NCBI GenBank assembly: GCA_951394045.1
Contig: OX595985.1
Location: 5,146,001 to 5,210,000, forward strand
Reading direction: 5' to 3'
Length of the DNA: 64,000 nt
From: Nitzschia sp. DOCU1
Taxonomy: Eukaryota > Bacillariophyta > Bacillariophyceae > Bacillariales > Bacillariaceae
Of this stretch, positions 49,098 through 61,000 are shown in pieces; the stretch's first letter is position 1; every line of letters begins with the position of its first letter. The notes under the pieces were generated by a model. The model worked only from the letters and a program-made list of their open reading frames with translations, made no database searches and was not told the DNA's origin. Position numbers and translations under genes: made by a program.

Positions 49098-50134
49098 ATG
49101 GCAAGCGGAACACGATCCGGACAACAGTCCCCGGCAAAGAAGGCGATGGAGCACGTCCTTTCGGTACTACTCGGTTTCCCACAAGCCGAAATGAACCCCG
49201 TCCACTATGCGTTGTTGGACAACCTTATCTCCGACATCACGCACGTGACCTCGTTTATGTCCGACGTCGATATAGACAACTTGACGTACTTTGAACGAGA
49301 TGATCAAGGCGTCGACAAGAAGAAAGACAGCAACAACCAGTTGATCAAGCTGAGCCTACCCACGCACCATCGAGGGATGCTGAAGCTACTTAAGGGATTC
49401 TCGATCATGATGGATCGAGACAACAATATTAAGCTTAGTAGTCAAGAATGGTTAAATGTCACCGCTGACCAGTTCACTGAATATAGACTCAGCTCCATCT
49501 GGATCCGACTGCCAATGCGCACGTGGCGAAGAGCAATGCAATCACGCCAGTCGAATCCTTCAAACGTGGCATCAAGCGCGACGCTGCAGCATTTAAGCCA
49601 CTGAACGATGACCGCAAATTCGAGACGTGGTGGATGTCTTTCCAGGCAATCGCGTCGGCACAAGACGTGAGCGAAGTACTGGACACAAAGCATATGCCCA
49701 GTGACCCTGACTTATTCCGAGAGAAGCAGAAATACGTGTACTCCGTTTACTGTAACGTTCTCCAAACGCTTCACGGTATGGAGCTAAGGATTAAATATAA
49801 GGACACGTATGACGCACAATCGCTTACGGCCGAACTGTTAGATTATTACAGGAACTCCATGAGCGCAAAGATGGGACGTGCAGAACTCTACAAGTCACTT
49901 ACGCTCATGGATGTCGCGGATGGAAAACACCGCAACACAGAAGAATTCATAGTCAGCTGGCTCGAGAAAGTGCAACAGCTCGACGAGTTGAATCACCCTA
50001 ATCCGCCCGTCGATAGCAAGATGAAACTGTACATGCTACAGAAGTCCGTATCCGCCATACCCGATCTCAGGCAAGTTGCCCACACTTGCGACATCGTCAC
50101 CGCCAGCTCGGGGAAAACACAGACCTTTCCTTAA
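49098..50134 (+). pseudogene. gag: COP-E gag, first part
   Basis: ATG 49098 opens a frame with LPTHHRGMLKLLKGFSIMMDRDNN and VTADQFTEYRL. Near 49500 the frame shifts and gag continues in another frame as SNAITPVESFKRGIKRDAAAFKPLNDDRKFETWW, which matches COP-D gag (FRKGIKRDKSHYSELKDE...WDEW). That frame runs to an in-frame TAA at 50132-50134, after which YFDLL continues up to the COP-F insertion at 50151 and resumes at 56855. One frameshift and one stop make this a dead gag. Confidence 0.8.
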
Positions 50135-50150
50135 TACTTTGACCTTCTGC

Positions 50151-50385
50151 CGAATTAATCCGACCAGTCTGCATATGCGTGCTGTGCGCATATGCGATAG
50201 GCAAGCAGAACAAGCGCCTAACCGTGCTAGGCACGGAACGACAGAGAAGGCCGCGAAGAATATGAATGGTTAGGAGACCATTGTTTGGTTTCCTTTCTCA
50301 CATCTTTTTGTTTTAACGATTAGGTAGCTGCACCTTTATTACTATTATACCAACTGAGCTAGCTCGATACGGGAGCATCAATTCG
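50151..50385 (+). repeat. COP-F 5' LTR
   Basis: 235 bp. It contains the palindrome gcatatgcg-tgctgtg-cgcatatgc close to its left end, a strong hairpin. The terminal inverted repeat extends imperfectly (9 of 11). Confidence 0.9.
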
Positions 50386-50398
50386 GTTTATCAGACCC
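50386..50398 (+). other. COP-F primer-binding site
   Basis: gtttatcagaccc directly after the 5' LTR. Leader 50399-50531 holds no gene. Confidence 0.75.
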
Positions 50399-50531
50399 AT
50401 ATCAAAAGTAATACAACAAGGTTTGTTCGAGTAGACTCATCAAACAAGTTTGTTGCCAATTCGAAGTGAATTGGAAGACAGCGTGGAGCAGGGACGCCTG
50501 TGTGATCCGCCAAAAGGGAAAAAGATAAAAG

Positions 50532-52005
50532 ATGCCAGTACCAATCAATACATTGTTGAATTGGTGCCGGGTACCTGCAAATAAGAGGGCAACAGTTCAA
50601 GATGAACTCATGCCAAGTGGGCTTGATGATCTCAATGGGTATAGTATCGAAGAGATAAAAGATGCCCTGAAGGGATTTCGGTCCCTGGCAGTCCAAGCCC
50701 AGAGGTTTAATATCTCGGCAATAAGCAGCAAAAGAATTGTGCAACTTACCCTTTGGGTAAAAGACACAGTTCGTTTGGATTTGCCAGCAGAATTTGATGG
50801 TGGCACCACGCAAGCACAATTTGTGGAAGAATTGGAGAGCGCACAACAACGAGAAAAGATTCGAAAAGATTCGTGGTGAAAGGAAGAAAAATGCGGAAGC
50901 CTTAGCCACATCCAAGATTGACCCACCATTGAAAGCTAGCGCAGGCTGGGACCAGTGGATTGTGTCCGTCAAGGCATTATTGCTACTGGCATATGGATCC
51001 AAAGGAGTTCCCCTCTCGTATGTTATCCGTGAAAATGATGCGCCAGTGGTCGATGCCGACCTAGAAGACTGGGAAGAGATGGCCATAAAAGCGGCCCCCC
51101 ATATAGGCCTTGACTACGAGGCCGACAGGAAGACAGTACATCTTTTCTTTCTGAACAATATAGAGGAAGACTCGGACGCCTATGCCTACATACAGCCGCT
51201 GCTGCTTCGCAATGATGGAAGGCGAGACATGAAAGCCCTGGAGGACCGTTATGAAAATGCTGCTACCATTCAAGCGAGGGTCAACATGGCCAACAAAACT
51301 TGGGAATTATTGACCTACAAGAACGAAAGAGCCATGTCCTTCGAGACTTTTTGCAAGAAGCTCACAAAGGCACTGCAGTATTTTGAAAATGCAGGACGCC
51401 CCAAGCATGATGATGATGTCATCGATTGGATTTGGCAGCATGTGCAGAACGGGGAGCTATCACAGCTCGTATCCACCCTTAAAGTCGCCCAAGGAATGCA
51501 GCCAAGATCCTCTCGCCAGATCCTGCAAGAAATCGCAAAAGAGGTTCCCAACCTCACAAAAAGCTCCAGTTTTCAACCCAGAATCAGCGGGGTTGGTCAG
51601 AGCAATTGGACCTTTGATGGAACAGCACCGGGCAGTGGGGCCTACACCGCTGAGGGAAAGCTCTTTTGTGGGTCGTACTCACCCAAGCATTGGTTTAGTG
51701 AGGAAATGGCTCCACACCGCGAGGCTATTCTCGAGATTCGATCTGCCAACCCCGACAAATGCAAATCTCGAGGGGGAGGTAGAGACGGCGGCGGCGGTCG
51801 CAAGAACTTTAACAAAAAGTCCAAATTTGGACAAGCCAGGAAGAAACTAGCGGCACTGAAGAAATCGAATGCAGAACTCAAACGGAACTTGTCATCCTTG
51901 AAGACAGAAGACAAGGCAAAGACGAATGTATCCTTCGAAGACAACAAGAATGATCGGGCCGGAGACTCCTTCGGAGGAAAGAGCTCCATGAAGACCAAGA
52001 CCTGA
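50532..52005 (+). pseudogene. gag: COP-F gag, frameshifted by a 10-bp tandem duplication
   Basis: ATG 50532 opens MPVPINTLLNWCRVPANKRATVQ and reads to TGA 50877-50879. An exact duplication of aaaagattcg (50854-50863, 50864-50873) shifts the frame. With one copy the reading continues into ERKKNAEALATSKIDPP, WDQWIVSVKALLLLAYGSKGVPLSYVIR and a basic, Gly/Arg-rich end (GGGRDGGGGRKNFNKKSKFGQARKK). Gag ends at TGA 52003-52005. The protease-integrase part follows in that same second frame, so a leaky gag stop is possible. Confidence 0.85.
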
Positions 52006-54558
52006 TGGCCTTGGGGAGCAGCACTGTTGTTCATGCGATCGGTGATTGCATGGATGAAAGCTGCTGTTCCCGAGAACATTATCCCGAAAATTATGGTAAA
52101 TGACTATTGCATTATAAGCATGTTCACTACACTTAATTACCGTGTCTCTGAAGCAAGGATGGTGCAAGCGTCCCTGGAGCATGCCGGATTTGTATCCACG
52201 TTGGAGGCTGATTCCCACGCAGATACCTTCGTTGCAGGGAAGAATTGTGTGGCAATCAATTATACGGAGCGCACCTGCGACGTCCAGCCATACTCGGACG
52301 AGTATAAGCCGATGAGGAACGTTCCCATCATCACGGCTGCAACAGGGTTCACCTCATCACAAGGACTCAATTACATCCTGGTTTTCCCTGAGGCACTGTA
52401 CATGCCTACATTGGAGCACAGCTTATTCAATCCCAACCAGCTCCGAGACTTTGGCACCACTGTCCAGGACAACCCATACAGCCATGAGCCCATGAATATC
52501 ACTTCGGCAGATGGGGCCTTCACAGCATGCCTGCAGTCCAAGGGGACTGACATTTACCTGAAGACATGGTCGCCATCAACAGCTGATCTGAGCGCATACC
52601 CACATATCGTGTTGTGCGCAGCAGTGCCATGGAACCCCAGACAAGTCAAGTTCCCTGGGATATCATCACACGAGCAAGAAGAACTTGAGAGCAGGAGCAT
52701 CCAGGCTGTTGCGATAGAGCAAGAGGCGGATTTTGGAATTGGGCATGAAATAATTGAGGATACCAGGTACAGCCCGGCCGAGTTTCGGAAATGTATTGTT
52801 GCATCAGCTCGAATCACCAGCAACGATTACGAGAAAATTGCAGCCCGAAGGAAAGTAATGCAAAACGTTGCTACAGCATTACCACCAATGCCAGGGCCCT
52901 TGGACGATCGTGACATCATGCCAGGCCACACGTTCCTGTCAAGTGAGCGACACTCCCGAACGACACCTGAGGAACTAGCAGAACGCTGGGGCCTCAGCGT
53001 TGCCCAGGCCTCACTGACCCTCAAAGCAACGACCAGAAAATTGGTGCGGTCAGCGCTGATGCCACTTGCGAGAAGATATCGCGTGGATCGAATGTTCCAG
53101 GCCAATAGGCTCCAGGGGACCTTTGCAACAGACACCATGGACATGCGGTGCAATGCCATCAGCGGTGAGAGGTACTGTCAAGTGTTTGCCAATAAGGACT
53201 TCTTCGCAGCGGCTTATGTCATTGAAAGAAAGTCAGACGCACACGAGCCAATCGATAGCTTTGTGGCTGATTTCGGAGCCCCTGAAGTTCTGATCAGTGA
53301 CGGCTCTGGGGAACAAGTCGGTAGGCACTCCAAATTCCAGCAGAAGCTTCGCAAGTTTAAAATACAGCACAAGACAGCCGAACGTGACCGGCCAAACCAG
53401 AACCCAGCGGAAGGAGTAATCAGGGAAGTCCGGAAGAAATGGTACCGGCAAATATTTCGGACCAACTGCCCAAGGAGATTGTGGAGCTATGGCATACCCT
53501 ACGTATGTGCCATCATGAGGATGACAGCAAGCTACTCGGGGAGACTGCAAGGGAGGACCCCAATAGAGTCTGTGATGGGGGAGACCCCTGACATCTCCGA
53601 GTACCTTGATTTTGGGTTCTACGACCTAGTTTGGTTCAAAGAAGACTCGGGACTGGGTGAAGTGAAACTTGGTCGATTCCTGGACGTGTCCCATAAGGTG
53701 GGCTCGTTGATGAGCTACTTCATATTACCCGTTTCAGGAGTACCAATATCTCGCACTACTGTCCAGCGAGTTACCGAGGCCGAGAAATCAAACGCGGTGC
53801 ACAAGGCAAGGATTGAGGTTTTTGACAAGGCCATAGCAACCCGGTTTAAGGAGGAACGGTTGGGAAGGCACGGGGACAAGCCTGACCCAGCTAGCTGGGC
53901 ACAGATCATTGAAAGTGACCCCGCCTTTGCCGAAGAATTTGCTTCAACGTTTGACAACCCTGACGTGCCGGAAGCTGATGAAACCTTTGACCCAGATTCG
54001 TATGATTCATATATCAACATGGAACTGGCCATGCCACGTCCAGATGGACCAGAATTTGCACGAGTCACGAAGCGCCTGCGTGACCATGAAGGCAAGCCCA
54101 TTGGTACAGCCCACCCCAACAACCCGATGTTGGACACGAGGCTATATGAGGTTGAGTACATCGATGGACACAAGGCTGCGCTAGCGGCCAATGTTATTGC
54201 CGAAAACATGTTTGCCCAGGTAGACCATGATGGCCACAGGCAAATATTGTTTGATTCCATCATTGGGCACCGAAACGATGGCACCCACGTGCGGAAAAAG
54301 GATGCATTTGTCACGTCCTCCAATGGGGTGCACCGACGAAAGGAGACCACCAAGGGGTGGGAAATACAAATATTGTGGAAAGATGGCTCCACGACATGGT
54401 CCAAGTTGAAGGATGCCAAGGATTCATACCCAGCACAAGTTGCGGAGTATGCAGTCGAGAACGGGATAGATGAAATCCCAGCATTTAAATGGTGGATCCC
54501 ATTTGTCCTGAAGAAGAGGGACCGAATTATTGCGAGGACAAAGACGTCATATTGGTAA
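52006..54558 (+). CDS. pol: COP-F protease - integrase (ends at a premature stop)
   Basis: The frame is open from after the gag TGA, with the first ATG at 52033 or earlier GTG/TTG codons. Protease shows LEADSHADTFVAGKNC and LFNPNQLRDFGTTVQDNPY. Integrase shows TDTMDMRCN, LISDGSGEQVG and NQNPAEGVIREVRKKWYR, covering the DDE residues. A linker with GWEIQILWKDGSTTW follows. The frame meets TAA at 54556-54558 in a context where relatives read through (TSYW-stop-RTHKYGLEVPK), so this is a nonsense lesion and RT follows in the same frame. Confidence 0.85.
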   Translation, partial: WPWGAALLFMRSVIAWMKAAVPENIIPKIMVNDYCIISMFTTLNYRVSEARMVQASLEHAGFVSTLEADSHADTFVAGKNCVAINYTERTCDVQPYSDEYKPMRNVPIITAATGFTSSQGLNYILVFPEALYMPTLEHSLFNPNQLRDFGTTVQDNPYSHEPMNITSADGAFTACLQSKGTDIYLKTWSPSTADLSAYPHIVLCAAVPWNPRQVKFPGISSHEQEELESRSIQAVAIEQEADFGIGHEIIEDTRYSPAEFRKCIVASARITSNDYEKIAARRKVMQNVATALPPMPGPLDDRDIMPGHTFLSSERHSRTTPEELAERWGLSVAQASLTLKATTRKLVRSALMPLARRYRVDRMFQANRLQGTFATDTMDMRCNAISGERYCQVFANKDFFAAAYVIERKSDAHEPIDSFVADFGAPEVLISDGSGEQVGRHSKFQQKLRKFKIQHKTAERDRPNQNPAEGVIREVRKKWYRQIFRTNCPRRLWSYGIPYVCAIMRMTASYSGRLQGRTPIESVMGETPDISEYLDFGFYDLVWFKEDSGLGEVKLGRFLDVSHKVGSLMSYFILPVSGVPISRTTVQRVTEAEKSNAVHKARIEVFDKAIATRFKEERLGRHGDKPDPASWAQIIESDPAFAEEFASTFDNPDVPEADETFDPDSYDSYINMELAMPRPDGPEFARVTKRLRDHEGKPIGTAHPNNPMLDTRLYEVEYIDGHKAALAANVIAENMFAQVDHDGHRQILFDSIIGHRNDGTHVRKKDAFVTSSNGVHRRKETTKGWEIQILWKDGSTTWSKLKDAKDSYPAQVAEYAVENGIDEIPAFKWWIPFVLKKRDRIIARTKTSYW

Positions 54559-56527
54559 AGAACTCACAAGTATGGGTTGGAAGTGCCGAAGACCTACAGT
54601 GACTGCGTCAGAATTGACAAAGAGAATGGGAACTCCTTGTGGCAGGAGGCGGTTCGAAAAGAAATGACTGTCGTAAGGCCGGCCTTCGAGGTGCATGAGG
54701 GTGATGTGTCCGCACTGGTTGGATACCAGAAGATTGGTGTCCATTTTGTGTTTGATATAAAACTGTCGGAGAATTTCCGAAGGAAAGCGAGGCTTGTTGC
54801 TGATGGGCACAAGACCCGGACACCATCATCACTCACCTATTCATCTGTCGTATCCAGAGACTCTGTCCGAATCGCACTCACAGTGGCAGCCCTGAACGCC
54901 CTGGACATTCTGGTGTGTGACATTGAAGGAGCCTATCTCACTGCCAAGTGCCGAGAGAGGATTTACATCAGGGCAGGGCCTGAGTTTGGTTCAGAGGAAG
55001 GGACTATTATGATCATCAAGATGGCATTGTATGGTCTCAAATCATCTGGTGCGGCATTCAGGTCAAAATTGGCGGGAGTGTTGCATGATATGGGCTACAG
55101 GCCGTCGTTAGCTGACCCAGATGTCTGGCTCAAGGCGGCTGCAAAGCCATGCGGATTCGAATACTATGAAATTGTTTTATGCTACGTTGATGATGTCATG
55201 GTCATCAGTCATGACCCAGGGCGCACCATCTTGGAAATACAGGCAGTCTTCAAGCTGAAAGGTGACAAAGCATCCCCTCCTGATATGTATTTGGGAGCAA
55301 ACATTGAGAAGAAGATTAATTCTCAGGGGACTGCATGCTGGACCATCTCACCAGAAAAATACGTAAATGCATCCATCGCTAATATCGAAGAGAAGCTGTC
55401 AAAGGATGGCCTCAGATTGCCGAGCAAATGCCTGACACCAATGATGAGTGGCTACCACCCAGCAGACGACACCACCGTGGAATTATCTGCTGATGGTGTT
55501 TCATTATATCAGGAGCTCATTGGTGTATTACGATGGGCAGTTGAGATTGGTCGCTTGGATATCCTGTTGGAGGTTGCATTGTTATCGTCTCACCTTGCTC
55601 TTCCTCGACAGGGACACTTGGAGCAAGTGTATCATATATTTGATCCGTCGCTGAGAGAAGCTGTCAAAGGATGGCCTCAGATTGCCGAGCAAATGCCTGA
55701 CACCAATGATGAGTGGCTACCACCCAGCAGACAACACCACCGTGGAATTATCTGCTGATGGTGTTTCATTATATCAGGAGCTCATTGGTGTATTACGATG
55801 GGCAGTTGAGATTGGTCGCTTGGATATCCTCTTGGAGGTTGCATTGTTATCGTCTCACCTTGCTCTTCCTCGACAGGGACACTTGGAGCAAGTGTATCAT
55901 ATATTTGGTTACATGAAGATGGCACCAAAGCGAACGTTGTATTTGGACCCAGATCATCCAATGATCTCAGAAGATCGGTTTTCCAGCTACGATTGGACAG
56001 ACTTCTATCGTGATGCAGAGGACCTGTTACCTCCGAATATGCCAAAGCCAAGAGGACAAGCATTCTCTACCCACTGTTTTGTTGATTCTGACCACGCAGG
56101 GGACAAAGTAACGAGGAGATCGCAGACAGGGATCCTACTGTTCTGCAACCGTGCCCCAATCATCGCCTTCAGCAAGCGGCAAAACTCCGTGGAGACAAGC
56201 ACATACGGTTCGGAGCTGGTAGCAATGCGGCAGGCAATTGAATTAGTGAGGTCATTGCGGTACAAGTTAAGAATGTTTGGAATCCCTATCGAGGGACCCA
56301 CAAATATTTTCTGTGATAACGAGTCAGTGTACAAGAATACATCAATTCCGGAGTCCGTGCTATCAAAGAAGCAGCACAGCATCTCGTACCATGCGGCACG
56401 AGAAGCAGTTGCAAGCAAGGTTGTCAGAATAGCCAAGGAAGGAACGGACACTAACCTGGCAGACCTCTTTACAAAAGTCATGGCGAGACCAAAACGAGAG
56501 GGGCTGTTGGATCGGTTTATGTATTAG
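54559..56527 (+). pseudogene. pol: COP-F reverse transcriptase - RNase H with a 265-bp tandem duplication
   Basis: RT continues from the premature stop in the same frame: GAYLTAKCRERIYI, ALYGLKSSGAAFRS and the active site LCYVDDVMVIS. About 250 bases (55391-55641) are then repeated at 55656-55906. The offset of 265 is not a multiple of three, so the frame changes and the first copy ends at TGA near 55758. The second copy leads into RNase H (HCFVDSDHAGDK, STYGSELVAMRQA, CDNESVYKNTS) ending at TAG 56525-56527. The two copies differ at two or three bases. Confidence 0.87.
55391..55906 (+). repeat. Tandem duplication inside COP-F RT
   Basis: Copy one is 55391-55641 and copy two 55656-55906. The short linker (atccgtcgctgag) looks like a shortened version of the sequence just left of copy one (atccatcgctaatatcgaag), suggesting template switching during reverse transcription. 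Confidence 0.88.
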
Positions 56528-56615
56528 TGAAGAGGAAGGAAGCAGCCTAGTCAGTTGGCGGATCAAAGGTGATCACTGAGGGACTATGATGTCAAGTCTC
56601 AGCGATCAAGGGGAC

Positions 56616-56850
56616 CGAATTAATCCGACCAGTCTGCATATGCGTGCTGTGCGCATATGCGATAGGCAAGCAGAACAAGCGCCTAACCGTGCTAGGCACG
56701 GAACGACAGAGAAGGCCGCGAAGAATATGAATGGTTAGGAGACCATTGTTTGGTTTCCTTTCTCACATCTTTTTGTTTTAACGATTAGGTAGCTGCACCT
56801 TTATTACTATTATACCAACTGAGCTAGCTCGATACGGGAGCATCAATTCG
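56616..56850 (+). repeat. COP-F 3' LTR
   Basis: 235 bp, reads the same as 50151-50385. It is preceded by the polypurine tract aaggggac and followed by the duplication ctgc. Confidence 0.9.
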
Positions 56851-56854
56851 CTGC

Positions 56855-57750
56855 GAGCCGCCGCCCAACTATACGACTGGAACAGTCGTGGCTTAGCTAA
56901 CAGTAGTAAGGCGATATCAAATCCTAGAAGAAGAACAGTCTATAGTCATGACACATCTAACTACTACGACCCCTTTAGTCAATCAGATGATGAGGATGAC
57001 GACGTAGTATTCGGGGAGTACACCGCCTATGCCGTCGACGCCAAACCCGGTAGTCGCATGACTGCAACGCAATGGCACGCCCTCAGTCCCGAAGCACGAC
57101 GCATCTGCGACTCGCTCGACGACGACAGCAAGGCAACCATCCTGACGAAGCCAGACGCTTCGACCGCCAGGACTAATCGTGGCAACGGCAACCGCGGACG
57201 GAACAACAGACGCAAGGTAAACTTTGCTTCCGCTTCCCCGGAATTGACGAACGAGGATTCCCCCGATGAACCGGGGCAGATCGACGAACAGTTCGACAAC
57301 AACGTCCTGACTGCTCTCGCTGCCAAGCGGCTTCCTCCCGGCGATCCGCGACGCCTCCTATCCCCACAATACGCGAGGAAGTCCGACAAGCCTAACGGAC
57401 AGCCCGACAACTCGCAACGGACCGCAAGCGTATCCCTAACGGAGATCGAGATTGGGGAGGAATTCGAGGGCGACGACGGAGTATACCGCCATATCTCCGC
57501 GACGAACGTTTATCGCATCTCCAAGCTTAAGCGTCCAAAGAAGGGCTCTCTCATCAATAGAGGCGCCAACGGAGGGCTTGCTGGCAACGATGTCAGGATC
57601 ATCAATATGTCCCCCGACAGATCCGTCAACGTCGAAGGCATCGACAAGCATCAACTAACGAACATCCCGATCGTTACCTGCGGTGGTCTTGTGCAGACCA
57701 ACAATCGTGGACCTGTCGTCGTCGTGTTCCACCAGTATGCTGGTGTACAA
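56855..57750 (+). pseudogene. gag-pol: COP-E gag end and protease, truncated by COP-G
   Basis: COP-E gag resumes in frame after COP-F (RAAAQLYDWNSRGL ...), through an acidic stretch (SQSDDEDDDVVFGEY) and WHALSPEARRICDSLDDDSK, which matches COP-D gag. Protease reads SLINRGANGGLAGNDVRI, so the catalytic Asp of the DRGANGG motif is Asn in this copy. FHQYAGVQ is the last recognisable part before COP-G starts at 57751. The rest of COP-E would lie beyond COP-G and COP-H, outside the window. Confidence 0.8.
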
Positions 57751-57915
57751 CATTAAATCTAGCAAGGAGTGGTAGAGATTCAAACACAAATACACGATAC
57801 CATGGATGGTGGGAAAACATTGGACAGAAACAAAATTGTGCGCTTACTTTATCTCGCGGGCATCTCCAGTCCCGCCTGAGTCCCTAATCTTGGCGGCCAC
57901 CATGGGGAATTAACG
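57751..57915 (-). repeat. COP-G 3' LTR (inferred)
   Basis: 165 bp, defined by the polypurine tract on one side and the break in the COP-E protease frame on the other. The partner LTR is outside the window, so the limits are not confirmed. Bases 57924-58070 between tract and pol hold no gene. Confidence 0.55.
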
Positions 57916-58070
57916 GTCCCCTCAATGCTACTCGGATGCTATCTGATCCGATGGCATTGTCATCTCTAGTCTAAGGGTTACCACCTCTTCGGATGGACGT
58001 CCAACTCCAACAGATCCCTTGCAAAAGGTCACTGCCACCCTGCGGAGCCAAACGCATCTTCGACATCAAC

Positions 58071-61000
58071 TTAAAACATAACCTTCGAACATAATCTCTT
58101 TCTCTCTGGTCCAGTTTGAATCTTGGTCAACATATCGGCCAAGTTCGATTGCGTAGACTCATATCCAATCCGAATAATATCTGCTGCAGCCTTTGATCGA
58201 ACGTAGTGATACGCAATAGAATTCGACTTCTTCTTCAGCATCGATTCAGGAACACTTGTATTCTTCACGACGGACATGTTGTCAACTCTGACATTAGCAT
58301 AGCCCTCAATAGGAATGCCCATCATCCTCAGCTTGTAGCGCAACGCTTCCAGCAACTCAACTCCGGTTTTTAAAGCCATAAACTCGGATCCGAACGAACT
58401 TGTTTCAACACTGTTCTGTTTCTTAGAGTACCAAACAATTGGTGCTCTGTTCAAGAAAATCAACACACCTGTGCGTGACTGACGAGTAACCTTAGACTTC
58501 AAATATGCAAACATATGCAGTGCCGCATCCAGATGCCCTTTCCTCGGGCATGCATTATACGCCGAAAGCATTGAAACTTCTCCGCAGATATCGATCCTCC
58601 CCAACTCTACAATCCAACGCAGAATTCCAATACATTGCATGTAGAGCGAAACACCGTCGTCATTCAGAAGTGTTGACGAATCCAGCTCCGGCCTGTACCC
58701 ATTCGGTAGTACAGAGCTGACCTTGTTCTTCAAGGTCCCGTTGATCCGTAGTTGGATCACGCGGATCGCTTCTTTCACGTATTCCTCGGAACCGATAGCC
58801 CATTTAAAATTAGCATCGCCGTCAATCCAGTACTTGGAGATTGTGGCTCCTAGATAGGATGTTGGTTCACCCACTGACTCTGGTTTCAAAAGGAACCGAT
58901 CATTCAGATCGTTCAGGATTGACTTTGGATCATGAGAGACACACAATAAATCGTCAGTATACACAAGTAAATACTCGTAATATTTCTCGCCGTTTGGGCG
59001 CAACGCCTCGCGACGCCAAACATCCATGTCGGCACGGCATGGAATAAATTGCAATTCTTCCCTCAAAACCTTCGCACAATGAGACCTCCATGAAAATCCT
59101 GCAGAAGCCAAACCATAGAGTGCTTTAATAATCACAGCTCTTCGTCCCTGGAGAGAGCCAAACTCCGGACCCAAGATTGTGTGAACTTTTTCTGCGCAAG
59201 GCGCATGCAAGTAAGCCCCTGCAATATCAGCAGATAAAATGTTGAGACCATTCAAAGCAGCAATTAGGAATGCAATTCGGATACTTTCCCTCGTCACAAC
59301 CGACGCATATGTAATCGATGACGGTGCCTCCGTCTGATCGCCTCTTGCGCAGATCCGGGCCTTTCTAGTCAGATCCATTTTAACATCAAAAATAATCATC
59401 AGGTCGATCTGCTGCGAACCGACTGGCGGTTGTTCATTATCTTCGAGGACTTTCAACGCAGGCAGCACAGTCCTAACTTCCTTAGCCATCGCCTTCTCCC
59501 ATAGGTCAGTACCAGTCTCAGCATCAATGGCTCGTGCCCGGGCCACATCCATGGGCCCCGGGACTTCGATTCCGAATTTCTCATTTTTGCGACGAATCGC
59601 GCGACGTTTGACCGCTTTCAAAATCCGATCATGTTTTCGGAGGGTATAAGGAACCCACCAAATAAACACCGGCTCCTCAACAAGTTTATTCGCAACGGCA
59701 TACTCCGCCAGCTGCACCAGATAACCCTCTTTCGCATCCTTCAGTGAGAGCCATTCAGTTGATCCGTCGACCATTTCGGCACAAACTTTCCATCCTTTTG
59801 TCGTTCTCTTGGGTATTCTTCGGCCATGGTGCTCAATCCAAGCATCGTCTTTCGACAAGGCACTTCCATCGTGCTTGTGGTCGACGAATTCTTTCAAGTG
59901 CATGACGGTGTAGCCCTCATCATCAACCGTAGCATAAATCGCTTCCGCAATTTGGTTAGCATTGTACGCTTCAACGTGACCATCGTCAAATTCAACTTCG
60001 TAGACGCTCGTGTCAAGAATAGGATTGTCATGATAAAAACCAATGAATTTCCCATCGGGGCCACGCTTCTGGCCCTTCACGATACCTGTGAAAAACGAAT
60101 TACCGTCACCGGAGGCCATACGAACCTTCGATGACACATATCTGTCGAATGCAAGTTGGTCCTCTTCTTCATCAACCGGAGGTGGTTCCCATTGCTGGAG
60201 TTTCCGTTCCCTTTCTTCTTCATCGTCCCCTAGCACATCCCGGACTTCATCGTCCTCATACCTATCATATTCTGGAACGGTTGCTTCAACACGGATAAAC
60301 CAATCATCATCTTCTTCCGGGTCGACAGAAATCCCTTTTATTCGATCTCCAAGCGAAACCTTTAATTTTTCAGTGAACTCCTTCTTCGTTTGCTTAATGT
60401 CCTCGGAGCGATGCTCTTCCGGCAACAGTGGAATGACTGACGTACGGTGCAGAATTGTCCCCTTCGAGGTCAGCACAGCGAAGCAAAGCTCGTCTCCAAC
60501 GTCAAAACTTGGGCCAAGCCAGCGAGTGAGTTGCTTTTTCGGTTGACTTGATTCCGCCGGCGACCGAGACCAACACCAATCGTAGAACGCAAAGTCCACC
60601 AGGTGTGAAATATCCGCTGTGTTACCTGTAATAATTGCAGTGGCGCATTCGCCTTCTTGCTCGGGGTGATTTAAAACAGTGTGAGAACGTTGTTCACAAC
60701 AAGTCATAAAGCATCTGTCCCACAACACAGCTGGTACGTTACGTGAGGTCATCGTCCTTTCATATAATCGAGACACTTCCCGAATTGTGTCCTCGGCTCT
60801 TGCTTGGTTATGCATGTAGGGCTCCACCGGATAGATAGGAACCTGCGCTTTTTGACAGCGCCTCAAAAATTCTCCTTGTGTTAGGGTAGTAGCCGAATCG
60901 GGAATAATTGCCTCAGGAAATCCGAAAGCACGAAATAATTTGTCCAGCGACGTGTGAGCATCTTTCTCTCGTCGCAACGGAAAAGCTCGGCACCATTGAA

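Larger units (their letters stand above)
50151..56850 (+). mobile_element. COP-F: Ty1/copia element with identical LTRs and damaged gag-pol, nested in COP-E gag
   Basis: LTRs 50151-50385 and 56616-56850 (235 bp) read as identical, with ends cgaat...attcg and 4-bp duplication ctgc (50147-50150, 56851-56854). The primer site is at 50386 and the polypurine tract aaggggac at 56608-56615. The coding region has a 10-bp duplication, a stop codon and a 265-bp tandem duplication, so it cannot make a full polyprotein. Confidence 0.92.
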
